Below, piece by piece: positions 16,603 through 24,983 of a stretch of DNA of 64,000 bases. This DNA is from Streptomyces bungoensis (GTDB lineage Bacteria; Actinomycetota; Actinomycetes; Streptomycetales; Streptomycetaceae). The position numbers and the translations under genes are program-made. Location of the stretch: assembly GCF_001514215.1 (NCBI RefSeq), contig NZ_KQ948852.1, forward strand, positions 492,456 to 556,455. Direction: 5' to 3'. The notes below the pieces were generated by a model, which was given only the letters and a program-made list of their open reading frames with translations, was not told the DNA's origin and made no database searches. Every line of letters starts with the position of its first letter. The first letter of the stretch is position 1.

Positions 16603-19600
16603 ATGGAGAACGAGAAGATCGCGCGCCCCTCGCAGCGGCGCTCAGGGGAGGGGTGGCCACTGGCCGCCCGCCGGCTGCTGACACGCCGTGAGGTGTCGGC
16701 CGACGGACGCGCTGTCTTCGGCACGGGCGACCCGGCTTGGGAGGGTTTCTACCGGGACCGCTGGGCGCACGACAAGGTGGTGCGCTCCACGCACGGCGTC
16801 AACTGCACCGGTTCCTGCTCGTGGATGGTGTACGTCAAGGACGGCATCATCACCTGGGAGCACCAGGCCACCGACTACCCGTCGATCGGCGCGGACTGCC
16901 CCGAGTACGAGCCGCGGGGCTGCCCGCGCGGTGCCTCGTTCTCCTGGTACACCTACTCCCCCAGCCGGGTCCGGTACCCCTACGTCCGGGGCACGTTGCT
17001 GACGATGTGGCGCGAGGCCCGGCGCCGGCTCGGCGACCCGGTGGCCGCGTGGGCGGAGATCACCGGGGACCCGGCGAAGGCGCGGGCGTACAAGCGGGCG
17101 CGCGGCAAGGGCGGCCTGGTGCGCGCCGATTGGGAGGAAGTGGCCGAGCTGGTGGCCGCCGCCCACGTGCACACCGTCAAGGCCTACGGCCCCGACCGGG
17201 TGGCGGGCTTCTCGCCGATCCCGGCGATGTCGATGGCGTCGTTCGCGGCCGGCTCCCGGTTCATGTCGCTGATCGGCGGCACGCTGCTGTCGTTCTACGA
17301 CTGGTACGCGGACCTTCCGGTGGCCTCCCCGCAGGTCTTCGGCGACCAGACGGACGTCCCCGAGGCGGCGGACTGGTGGAACGCCGGCTACCTGATCATG
17401 TGGGGCTCCAACATCCCCGTCACCCGCACCCCGGACGCGCACTTCCTGACCGAGACCCGCTACAACGGCACCAAGGTCGTGGCGGTCAGCCCCGACTACG
17501 CGGACAACGTCAAGCACGCCGACGAGTGGATGGCCCCGCACCCGGGCACCGACGGTGCGCTGGCGATGGCGATGGGCCACGTGATCCTGCGCGAGTTCCT
17601 CGTCGACCGCGAAGTTCCCTACTTCCGCGACTACTTGCGGACCTACACGGACGCACCGTTCCTGGTGAAGCTGCGCGAGGGCGAACACGGCCTCGTGCCG
17701 GGCGGGTTCCTGACCGCGGCCGACCTCGGCCGTGACGAGGAGCACGCCGACTTCAAGACGGTGCTGGTGGACCGGGCCAGCGGTGAGGCGGTGGTCCCCG
17801 GCGGCTCGCTCGGCTTCCGGTGGGGGGAGGCCGAGCGCGGCCGCTGGAATCTCGACCTCGGCGACGTCGAGCCCGAGCTGAGCCTGCTGGAGTCGGCCGA
17901 GGACCGGGTGCGGGTGGCGCTGCCCCGGTTCGACGAGGGCGCCACCGAGGGCGGCTCGGTGGTGGTGCGCGGCGTGCCCGTGCGGCGTATCGGCGGCCGG
18001 CTCGTCACCACCGTGTTCGACCTGATGCTCGCCCAGTACGGGGTGGCCCGGCCCGGTCTGCCGGGTGTCTGGCCGCTGGCGTACGACGACGCGTCCCAGC
18101 CGTACACCCCGGCCTGGCAGGAGACCGTCACCTCGGTGCCGGCCGGGCAGGCGGCCCGGATCGCCCGGGAGTTCGCCCGCAACGCCGAGCGCACGAACGG
18201 CCGGTCGATGATCGCGATGGGCGCGGGCACCAACCACTGGTTCCACTCCGACACGATCTACCGGGCGTTCCTGGCGCTGACCACGATGACCGGCTGCCAG
18301 GGCGTCAACGGCGGCGGCTGGGCGCACTACGTCGGCCAGGAGAAGGTCCGGCCGCTGACCGGCTTCCAGCACCTGGCGTTCGCCTTCGACTGGCAGCGGC
18401 CGACCCGGCACATGGCGGGCACCTCCTACTGGTACCTGAACACCGACCAGTGGCGCTACGAGGCGTTCGGGCCGCAGGAGCTGGCGTCACCGCTCGGCGC
18501 CGGCCGGTTCGAGGGCAAGGCGTTCGCGGACTGCCTGGCGCAGGCCGTGCGGCTGGGCTGGACTCCGGGCCACCCCGGCTTCGACCGCAACCCGCTGGAC
18601 CTGTGCGACGAGGCGGCCGCCCGGGGGCGCGACGTCGCCGAGCACGTCGTGGACGAGCTGAAGGCGGGGCGGCTGAGGTTCGCGGCCGAGGACCCGGACG
18701 ACCCCGCGAACTTCCCCCGGGTGCTGACGGTGTGGCGGGCGAACCTGCTGGGCTCCTCCGGCAAGGGCAACGAGTACTTCCTGCGCCACCTGCTGGGCGC
18801 CGACTCCGCCGTCCGCTCCGCCGAGACCCCCGAGGGGCAGCGGCCGCAGGAGGTGGTGTGGCACGAGGAGGCCCCCGAGGGCAAGCTCGACCTGCTGGTC
18901 ACCATGGACTTCCGGATGACCTCCACCGGCCTGCTGTCCGACGTGGTCCTGCCGGCCGCGACCTGGTACGAGAAGGACGACCTGTCCAGCACGGACATGC
19001 ACCCCTTCGTGCACGCCTTCACCCCGGCCATCGCCCCGCCCTGGCAGGCCCGGACCGACTACGACACGTTCCTCACCATCGCCGACCGGTTCAGCGAACT
19101 GGCCGCCGAGCACCTGGGCACCCGCACCGACGTCCTGGCCGTGCCGCTCACCCACGACACCCCGGACGAACTCGCCCAGCCGGGCGGGGTGGTGCGGGAC
19201 TGGAAGACCGGTGAGTGCGAGCCTGTTCCGGGCCGGACCATGCCGAAGCTGGTCGTGGTGGAGCGGGACTACACGGCCGTGGCGCAGAAGATCCGCGCCG
19301 TGGGACCGCTCCTGGACACCCTCGGCACCACCACCAAGGGCGTCACCGTCCACCCGGACCGCGAGGTCGAGGAGCTGCGGCACCGCTGCGGCACCGTCCG
19401 CGACGGCGTCGGTGCCGGCCGGCCGTCGCTGGCCACCGCCACCGACATGTGCGAGGCGATCCTCGCGCTGTCCGGCACCACCAACGGGCGCCTGGCGACG
19501 GAGGGTTTCCGTGAGCTGGAGCGGCAGACCGGCAGCGAGGGCCTGGTGGAGCTGGCCGCCGAACGCGAGGCCGAGCGGATCACGTTCGCCGACACCCGTA

Positions 19601-20301
19601 CCCAGCCGCGCGCGGTGATGACCTCGTACGAGTGGTCGGGGTCGGAGACCGGCGGCCGCCGCTACTCCCCCTTCGTGATCAACGTCGAGCACAAGAAGCC
19701 GTGGCACACCCTCACCGGCCGCCAGCACTTCTTCGTCGAGCACGACTGGATCGCCGAGCTGGGCGAGCAACTGCCCGTCTACCGGCCGCCGCTGAACGCG
19801 ATCGGGCACTACGGCGACGAGCACCTGAACGAGGACGGCCGGGCGGAGGTCACCGTGCGCTACCTGACCCCGCACTCCAAGTGGTCCATCCACTCGAACT
19901 ACCAGGACAACAAGTACATGCTCGACCTGTCCCGCGGCGGACCCACGATCTGGATGTCCACCGCCGACGCCGACAGGATCGGCGTCAGGGACAACGAGTG
20001 GATCGAGGCGTACAACCGCAACGGCGTCGTCGCCGCCCGCGCCGTGGTCACCCACCGCATGCCCGAGGGCACCGTGTACATGTACCACGCCCAGGACCGC
20101 AACGTGAACGTGCCGAAGACCGAGGTCAGCGGCAAGCGCGGCGGCATGCACAACTCGCTGACGAGACTGCTGCTCAAGCCGACCCATCTGGCGGGCGGCT
20201 ACGCCCAGTTCACCTACGCCTTCAACTACTACGGCCCGACCGGCAATCAGCGGGACGAGGTCACCGTCATCCGCCGCCGCAGCCAGCAAGTGGAGTACTG
20301 A
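16603..20301 (+). CDS. narG: Respiratory nitrate reductase alpha subunit (copy 2)
   Basis: This 1,232-residue catalytic subunit is a full-length paralogue of the one at 8573-12304. It has the FS0 motif STHGVNCTGSCSWMVYVKD, EPRGCPRGASFSWYTYS, ADLPVASPQVFGDQTDVPEA, NHWFHSDTIYRAFLAL and the C-terminal LTPHSKWSIHSNYQDN. ATG 16603 (MENEKIARPSQRRS) is chosen because it sits just after the inferred -10 TAGCGT and the homologous region starts about 30 residues later; no ribosome-binding site is seen, so the mRNA may be leaderless. It begins the narGHJI-VKOR operon, transcribed away from the first nar operon. Confidence 0.97.
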   Translation: MENEKIARPSQRRSGEGWPLAARRLLTRREVSADGRAVFGTGDPAWEGFYRDRWAHDKVVRSTHGVNCTGSCSWMVYVKDGIITWEHQATDYPSIGADCPEYEPRGCPRGASFSWYTYSPSRVRYPYVRGTLLTMWREARRRLGDPVAAWAEITGDPAKARAYKRARGKGGLVRADWEEVAELVAAAHVHTVKAYGPDRVAGFSPIPAMSMASFAAGSRFMSLIGGTLLSFYDWYADLPVASPQVFGDQTDVPEAADWWNAGYLIMWGSNIPVTRTPDAHFLTETRYNGTKVVAVSPDYADNVKHADEWMAPHPGTDGALAMAMGHVILREFLVDREVPYFRDYLRTYTDAPFLVKLREGEHGLVPGGFLTAADLGRDEEHADFKTVLVDRASGEAVVPGGSLGFRWGEAERGRWNLDLGDVEPELSLLESAEDRVRVALPRFDEGATEGGSVVVRGVPVRRIGGRLVTTVFDLMLAQYGVARPGLPGVWPLAYDDASQPYTPAWQETVTSVPAGQAARIAREFARNAERTNGRSMIAMGAGTNHWFHSDTIYRAFLALTTMTGCQGVNGGGWAHYVGQEKVRPLTGFQHLAFAFDWQRPTRHMAGTSYWYLNTDQWRYEAFGPQELASPLGAGRFEGKAFADCLAQAVRLGWTPGHPGFDRNPLDLCDEAAARGRDVAEHVVDELKAGRLRFAAEDPDDPANFPRVLTVWRANLLGSSGKGNEYFLRHLLGADSAVRSAETPEGQRPQEVVWHEEAPEGKLDLLVTMDFRMTSTGLLSDVVLPAATWYEKDDLSSTDMHPFVHAFTPAIAPPWQARTDYDTFLTIADRFSELAAEHLGTRTDVLAVPLTHDTPDELAQPGGVVRDWKTGECEPVPGRTMPKLVVVERDYTAVAQKIRAVGPLLDTLGTTTKGVTVHPDREVEELRHRCGTVRDGVGAGRPSLATATDMCEAILALSGTTNGRLATEGFRELERQTGSEGLVELAAEREAERITFADTRTQPRAVMTSYEWSGSETGGRRYSPFVINVEHKKPWHTLTGRQHFFVEHDWIAELGEQLPVYRPPLNAIGHYGDEHLNEDGRAEVTVRYLTPHSKWSIHSNYQDNKYMLDLSRGGPTIWMSTADADRIGVRDNEWIEAYNRNGVVAARAVVTHRMPEGTVYMYHAQDRNVNVPKTEVSGKRGGMHNSLTRLLLKPTHLAGGYAQFTYAFNYYGPTGNQRDEVTVIRRRSQQVEY

Positions 20302-20302
20302 C

Positions 20303-21838
20303 ATGCGCGTGATGGCACAGATCGCGATGGTGATGAACCTCGACAAGTGCATCGGGTGCCACACCTGCTCGGTCACCTGCAAGCAGACCTGGACCAACCG
20401 GACCGGCGTGGAGTACGCCTGGTTCAACAACGTGGAGACCAAGCCGGGCGTCGGCTACCCGCGCCGCTACGAGGACCAGGAGCACTGGAAGGGCGGCTGG
20501 ACGCTGGACCGCAAGGGCCGGCTGGTGCTGCGCTCCGGCGGCCGGGTCAGGCGGCTGCTGTCGCTGTTCTCCAACCCGGACCTGCCGTCCATCGAGGACT
20601 ACTACGAGCCGGTGACGTACGACTACGACAACCTGGTCAGCGCCCCGGCCGGACCGGACATGCCGGTCGCGCGCCCCCGCTCGGTCCTCACCGGCCGGCC
20701 GACCTCCATCACCTGGGGCGCCAACTGGGAGGACGGCCTGGGCGGCGCGCCCGAGCACGCGGCCGGCGACCCGAACCTGAGTGGCGCGTGGGCCGAGAAG
20801 GTGAGGTTCGAGTTCGAGCAGACCTTCCTGTTCCACCTGCCCCGGCTGTGCGAGCACTGCCTCAACCCGGCCTGTGTGTCGGCCTGTCCGTCGGGCGCGA
20901 TGTACAAGCGGGTGGAGGACGGCATCGTCCTGGTCGACCAGGACCGCTGCCGGGGCTGGCGGATGTGCGTGACGGCGTGCCCGTACAAGAAGGTGTACGT
21001 CAACCACGCCACCGGCAAGGCCGAGAAGTGCACCTTCTGCTTCCCGCGCATCGAGGCGGGGCAGCCCACGGTCTGCTCGGAGACGTGCGTGGGCCGGCTG
21101 CGCTACCTCGGGCTGCTGCTGTACGACGCCGACAGGGTCGGCGAGGCCGCGGCCACCCCCGACGAGCGGGACCTGCTGGACGCGCAGCGCGACGTCTTCC
21201 TCGACCCGTTCGACCCCGAGGTGATCGCGGCCGCCCGCGAGTCCGGGATACCCGAGGACTGGCTGGACGCCGCCCGCCGCTCCCCGGTGTACGCGCTGGT
21301 GTCGAAGTACAGGGTGGCGCTGCCGCTGCACCCGGAGTACCGCACGCTGCCGATGGTCTGGTACGTGCCCCCGCTCTCCCCCGTGCTGGACGCGGTGACC
21401 TCCGCGGGCGGGAACCAGGACGACCCCGACCACGTGTTCGCCGCCGTCACCCGGCTCCGCATCCCGCTGGAGTACCTGGCGGAGCTGTTCACCGCCGGGG
21501 ACACGGACGTGGTCGGGGGGGTGCTGATGAAACTGACCGCGCTGCGCTCGTACATGCGGCAGCGGACCCTGGGCGAGCCCGGGGACGAGGCCGTGGTGAA
21601 GGCCGTGGGACTGACCGGCCGGGAGGCGGAGGACCTGCACCGGCTGCTGGCGGTCGCCAAGTACCGGGACCGGTACGTCGTCCCGGCCGCGCACAAGGAG
21701 GACGCGGCCGCGCTGACCGCCCTCGAGAACCGCTGCCCGGTCGAGACCTCCGGGGAACCGGAGGGCCGGAAGGTCATGCTCGGCATCCCCACCCTGCGCC
21801 GCCGCACCCCCGAAGCCCCCGCCGGAGGCCACCTGTGA
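20303..21838 (+). CDS. narH: Respiratory nitrate reductase beta subunit (copy 2)
   Basis: This 511-residue subunit has the four iron-sulphur motifs CIGCHTCSVTCKQ, CEHCLNPACVSACP, CRGWRMCVTACPYKK and CTFCF...CSETCVGR. It starts (MRVMAQIAMVMNLDK) one base after the narG stop. It lacks the long glycine/proline tail of copy 1 and ends LRRRTPEAPAGGHL. The central domain QRSPVYAL/YRVALPLHPEYRTLPMVWYVPPLSP is the usual NarH fold segment. Confidence 0.96.
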   Translation: MRVMAQIAMVMNLDKCIGCHTCSVTCKQTWTNRTGVEYAWFNNVETKPGVGYPRRYEDQEHWKGGWTLDRKGRLVLRSGGRVRRLLSLFSNPDLPSIEDYYEPVTYDYDNLVSAPAGPDMPVARPRSVLTGRPTSITWGANWEDGLGGAPEHAAGDPNLSGAWAEKVRFEFEQTFLFHLPRLCEHCLNPACVSACPSGAMYKRVEDGIVLVDQDRCRGWRMCVTACPYKKVYVNHATGKAEKCTFCFPRIEAGQPTVCSETCVGRLRYLGLLLYDADRVGEAAATPDERDLLDAQRDVFLDPFDPEVIAAARESGIPEDWLDAARRSPVYALVSKYRVALPLHPEYRTLPMVWYVPPLSPVLDAVTSAGGNQDDPDHVFAAVTRLRIPLEYLAELFTAGDTDVVGGVLMKLTALRSYMRQRTLGEPGDEAVVKAVGLTGREAEDLHRLLAVAKYRDRYVVPAAHKEDAAALTALENRCPVETSGEPEGRKVMLGIPTLRRRTPEAPAGGHL

Positions 21839-22626
21839 GCCCGTTGCCCTCCCCCAGTGCCGGACGCCTGGGGGGACCCCCGTCCCTCCCCGCCCTCGTG
21901 CGCACCCGGCTGCGCGCCGCGGTCCGCCGTCCGTCGCGGCTGTCGCCGCAGGAGGCCGAGGACCGGGCCCTGCTGCTGCGGCTGATCTCGCTGCTCCTGC
22001 AGTACCCGGACGCCGAACTGGTCGCGGCCCGCGACGACCTGGCCGACCGGATCCGCTCCCTGGAGCCCACGCCCGCCGCACGGCACCTGGCGGCCTTCGC
22101 CGGCTGGTTCCCCGCCGAGGACCCCGAGGCACTGGAGCGCCACTACGTCGAGGTCTTCGACCTGCGCCGCAGGAGCAGCCTCTACCTCACCTACTACCTG
22201 CACGGCGACACCCGCCGCCGCGGCATGGCCCTGCTCACCCTGGCCCGCCGCTACCAGGCCATGGGCTGGGACGTGGACGGCGGCGAACTGCCCGACCACC
22301 TGCCGGTCGTCCTGGAGTTCGCCGCGCTCGCCGGGCCCGGCCCGGGCGAGGCGCCGCTGCGCCGGCACCGCCGGGGCCTGGACCTGATCCACCGGGCCCT
22401 GGAGGCCGCCGAGTCGCCCTACCGGCACCTGCTCGCCGCCCTGCTGACCCTCCTGCCGCCCGCGACCGAGGCCGACGAGGAGGCCGTGGCGAAACTGGCA
22501 GCCGAGGGCCCGCCCGACGAGCACGTCGGCCTCGATCCCTACGGCGCCGGGGAGTTCGCGCCGCCCGACGCCTTCGTACCGCCCCTGCCCGCCCCGCCCA
22601 CCTCCCGCGCGGAAGGTCTCCGATGA
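21835..22626 (+). CDS. narJ: Nitrate reductase assembly chaperone NarJ (copy 2)
   Basis: This 263-residue TorD-type chaperone begins at GTG 21835, overlapping the narH stop by 4 nt, with GGAGG 6 nt upstream. Family features are LLLRLISLLLQYPDAELV, VFDLRRRSSLYLTYYLHGDTRRRG and the C-terminal GPPDEHVGLDPYG. The first 20 residues (SPLPSPSAGRLGGPPSLPALV) are unlike copy 1 and are encoded by a 33-nt palindromic element also found in the pat gene. If that insert is ignored, translation could also begin further in; the good ribosome-binding site favours GTG 21835. Confidence 0.93.
   Translation: MSPLPSPSAGRLGGPPSLPALVRTRLRAAVRRPSRLSPQEAEDRALLLRLISLLLQYPDAELVAARDDLADRIRSLEPTPAARHLAAFAGWFPAEDPEALERHYVEVFDLRRRSSLYLTYYLHGDTRRRGMALLTLARRYQAMGWDVDGGELPDHLPVVLEFAALAGPGPGEAPLRRHRRGLDLIHRALEAAESPYRHLLAALLTLLPPATEADEEAVAKLAAEGPPDEHVGLDPYGAGEFAPPDAFVPPLPAPPTSRAEGLR
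21849..21881 (+). repeat. 33-nt palindromic insert in narJ copy 2
   Basis: The element starts CTCCCCCAGT and ends GGGGGGACCCCC. Its arms CCCCCAG (21851-21857) and CTGGGGG (21868-21874) pair perfectly over a 10-nt loop. The same two ends bound a 39-nt element in the pat gene (27832-27870). Both lengths are multiples of three, so reading frames are preserved. Confidence 0.7.
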
Positions 22627-23384
22627 ACCCGATCGCGGCCGCCCCCGGCGGCGCCGACCTGCTGCTGTGGGTCGCCCTCCCCTACATCTGCCTCGCCGTC
22701 TTCGCCGTCGGGCACGTCTGGCGCTACCGCCAGGACCAGTTCGGCTGGACCTCGCGCACCACCCAGCTCCTCGAACACCGCTGGCTGCGCTGGGGCAGCC
22801 CGCTGTTCCACCTCGGCGCCTTCGCGGTGATCGCCGGGCACGTGGTGGGCCTCGCGGTACCCGCCTCCTGGACCGAGGCCGCCGGGGTGAGCGAGCACGC
22901 CTACCACACCACGGCCGTCGCGCTGGGCTCCGTCGCCGGGGTCGCCATGGTGAGCGGCCTGGGCATGCTGTGCGCCCGCCGGCTGCTGGCCCGCCGGATC
23001 CGCCGCACCACCGACCGCAGCGACAAGGTGCTGTTCCCGCTGCTGTCCGCCACCGTGCTGCTGGGGATCACCGCCACGGCCGCGCACAACGTGTTCGGCG
23101 GCGGCTACGACTACCGCTCCACCGTCTCGGTGTGGTTCCGCGGCGTCTTCGCCCTCCACCCTCAGCCCGAGGCGATCGCCGGGGCACCGCTGCTGTTCCA
23201 GCTGCACGCCCTGAGCGCCTGCCTGCTCTTCGCCGCCTGGCCGTTCACGCGCCTGGTCCACGTGTGGAGCGCGCCCGTCGGCTACCTCACCCGCCCGTAC
23301 CTGGTCTACCGGCGCCGCGCGACCACTCCGGCCCCGCCCGTGAGCGGCGCCGCCGCCGGGTCCCGCACCGGACGGGCCGCATGA
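22623..23384 (+). CDS. narI: Respiratory nitrate reductase gamma subunit (copy 2)
   Basis: This 253-residue cytochrome b subunit has five membrane segments and the same histidine-bearing stretches as copy 1: VGHVWRYRQDQFGWTSRT, LFHLGAFAVIAGHVVG and LHALSACLLFAAWPFTRLVH. The ATG overlaps the narJ stop (ATGA) and its own stop overlaps the VKOR-like start (ATGA at 23381), so the operon continues past narI, unlike copy 1. Confidence 0.96.
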   Translation: MNPIAAAPGGADLLLWVALPYICLAVFAVGHVWRYRQDQFGWTSRTTQLLEHRWLRWGSPLFHLGAFAVIAGHVVGLAVPASWTEAAGVSEHAYHTTAVALGSVAGVAMVSGLGMLCARRLLARRIRRTTDRSDKVLFPLLSATVLLGITATAAHNVFGGGYDYRSTVSVWFRGVFALHPQPEAIAGAPLLFQLHALSACLLFAAWPFTRLVHVWSAPVGYLTRPYLVYRRRATTPAPPVSGAAAGSRTGRAA

Positions 23385-23986
23385 CGGAGCCGCGGGGAGG
23401 CCGCCCGGGCCGGCGCACCGGTCTGCTGCTGGTGCTGACCGGAGGCGCCGGCTGGCTGGCCTCCTTCCAGCTGACCGTCGACGACTGGCGGCTGCTGAAG
23501 GACCCGACCTACCGGCCGCCGTGCAACATCAGCCCGGTCGTCAGCTGCGGCAGCGTCATGGCCAGCCCCGAGGGCAGCGTGTTCGGCTTCCCCAACATGG
23601 TGCTCGGCCTGGCCGCCTTCGCCGCGGTCGCCGTGCTCGGTCTGGTGGTCCTCACCGGGGGCCGGCTGTCGCGGGCGCTGTGGCTCGGCCTGAACGCCGG
23701 GGCCGCGGCCGGGGTGGTGTTCGTGCACTGGCTGATCCACGCGTCCCTCTTCGGTCTGGGACGGCTGTGCCCCTACTGCGTCGTGGTGTGGGCCGTGACC
23801 ATCGCCCTGTTCTGGTACGTCACGCTGCGCAACCTCCGGCACGGGCTGATCCCCGTGCCGGCGGCCGGACGGCGCCCGCTCGCGCTGGTGCTGGAGACCC
23901 ACGGGCTGCTGCTCGCCGCCTGGTACGGGCTGATCGCCGTGCTGGTCCTGACCCGGTTCTGGCCGTACTGGAGCAGCCTGCTGTGA
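23381..23986 (+). CDS. VKOR-family membrane thiol oxidoreductase
   Basis: This 201-residue protein has about five membrane helices, the loop pair PPCNISPVVSCGSV (two cysteines) and the active-site LGRLCPYCVVVWAV (CxxC). That is the arrangement of bacterial VKOR homologues, which reoxidise a DsbA-like partner and pass electrons to quinone, usually to make disulphides in exported proteins. It is translationally coupled to narI copy 2. Why a disulphide-forming quinone oxidoreductase shares an operon with nitrate reductase is unclear; use of nitrate-driven quinone turnover for disulphide formation without oxygen is an inference. Confidence 0.88.
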   Translation: MTEPRGGRPGRRTGLLLVLTGGAGWLASFQLTVDDWRLLKDPTYRPPCNISPVVSCGSVMASPEGSVFGFPNMVLGLAAFAAVAVLGLVVLTGGRLSRALWLGLNAGAAAGVVFVHWLIHASLFGLGRLCPYCVVVWAVTIALFWYVTLRNLRHGLIPVPAAGRRPLALVLETHGLLLAAWYGLIAVLVLTRFWPYWSSLL

Positions 23987-24010
23987 CCGGGCCGCCCGGA
24001 CACGCCGGTC

Positions 24011-24053
24011 GGGACGTTCGGCCCATGAAGAGGAGGGGGGCCGGCAGTAGCGT
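24011..24053 (+). promoter_or_regulatory. DosR/OsdR-type box and -10 for the methyltransferase
   Basis: GGGACGTTCGGCCC (24011-24024) matches 11 of 12 fixed positions, and TAGCGT follows after 23 nt (24048-24053), the same hexamer as at narG copy 2. The start codon is 48 nt beyond the hexamer. GGGAC-type half-sites are also typical of mycobacterial DosR boxes. Confidence 0.65.
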
Positions 24054-24101
24054 GGCCTGAGCGAACCTGGCAGGCCGGGGGGAGAGAGCGAGACATCGCC
24101 G

Positions 24102-24950
24102 ATGGCGACGACCGGCCACGACCAGCCCCCGGGCGACGGGGCTCCCCTGCCCGGCGAGGGGCTCGACGCCTCGCGCATGCCCGCCCACTGGCTGCTGGCC
24201 CGCATGGGCAAGCGGGTCCTGCGCCCCGGCGGCCTGGAGCTGACCCGCTGGATGATCGACGCCCTGGCCATCGGCCCCGAGGACCGGGTGGTGGAGCTGG
24301 CCGCCGGTCTGGGGGCCACCGCCCCGCTGGTGCTCGCCCGCGGCCCGGCCTGCTACACGGCCGTGGACCGGGACGCCGCCGCCGTGGCGCGGCTGGCCGG
24401 CCTGACGGCCCCCGGCGCGACACGGGTGCGTGCGGTGCGGGCGGACGCCGCTGCCACCGGGCTGCCGGACGGCAGCGCCACCGTCGTGTACGGGGAGGCG
24501 GTGCTGACCATGCAGCCCGAAGCCGCCAAGCGGCGGATCGTACGGGAGGCGCGCCGGCTGCTCGACGGCTCCACCGGGCGGTACGCCCTGCACGAGATGT
24601 GCCTGCTGCCCGACGGCCTCGACCCGGCCCTCGCCGGGCGGATCGCCGCCGACCTGTACGACGTGCTCCACGTCGGCTCCCGCCCGCTCACCCCGGCCGG
24701 CTGGGGCGCTCTGCTCACCGCCGAGGGTCTGACCGTGACCGCCCGCACGACGGTGCCGATGGCGCTGCTGGAGCCGCGCCGGCTCGTCGCCGACGAGGGG
24801 CTGGTCCACGCCCTGGGCATCGCCGGGCGCGTCCTGCGGGACCCGGCGGCCCGGGAGCGCGTGCAGCGTATGCGGCGCGTCTACCACCGCCACCGGGACC
24901 ACCTGGGCGCCATCGGCCTGGTCGCCGTACCCACCGCGCCCGGCGGCTGA
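24102..24950 (+). CDS. Class I SAM-dependent methyltransferase
   Basis: This 282-residue protein has the Rossmann SAM motif VVELAAGLGATAPLVLARG near residue 65, an acidic strand end (YTAVDRDAAAV) and GSATVVYGEAVLTMQPE around motif IV. The substrate is unknown. It is the only gene between the second nar operon and flavohaemoglobin, has its own box/-10, and converges on hmp with 33 nt between stops. The GGGGAGAGAG stretch upstream is a weak ribosome-binding site. Membership of the low-oxygen regulon is inferred from the promoter. Confidence 0.8.
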   Translation: MATTGHDQPPGDGAPLPGEGLDASRMPAHWLLARMGKRVLRPGGLELTRWMIDALAIGPEDRVVELAAGLGATAPLVLARGPACYTAVDRDAAAVARLAGLTAPGATRVRAVRADAAATGLPDGSATVVYGEAVLTMQPEAAKRRIVREARRLLDGSTGRYALHEMCLLPDGLDPALAGRIAADLYDVLHVGSRPLTPAGWGALLTAEGLTVTARTTVPMALLEPRRLVADEGLVHALGIAGRVLRDPAARERVQRMRRVYHRHRDHLGAIGLVAVPTAPGG

Positions 24951-24983
24951 ACGCGCCGGGCGACCGTGGGAGCCGGCGGGTGC

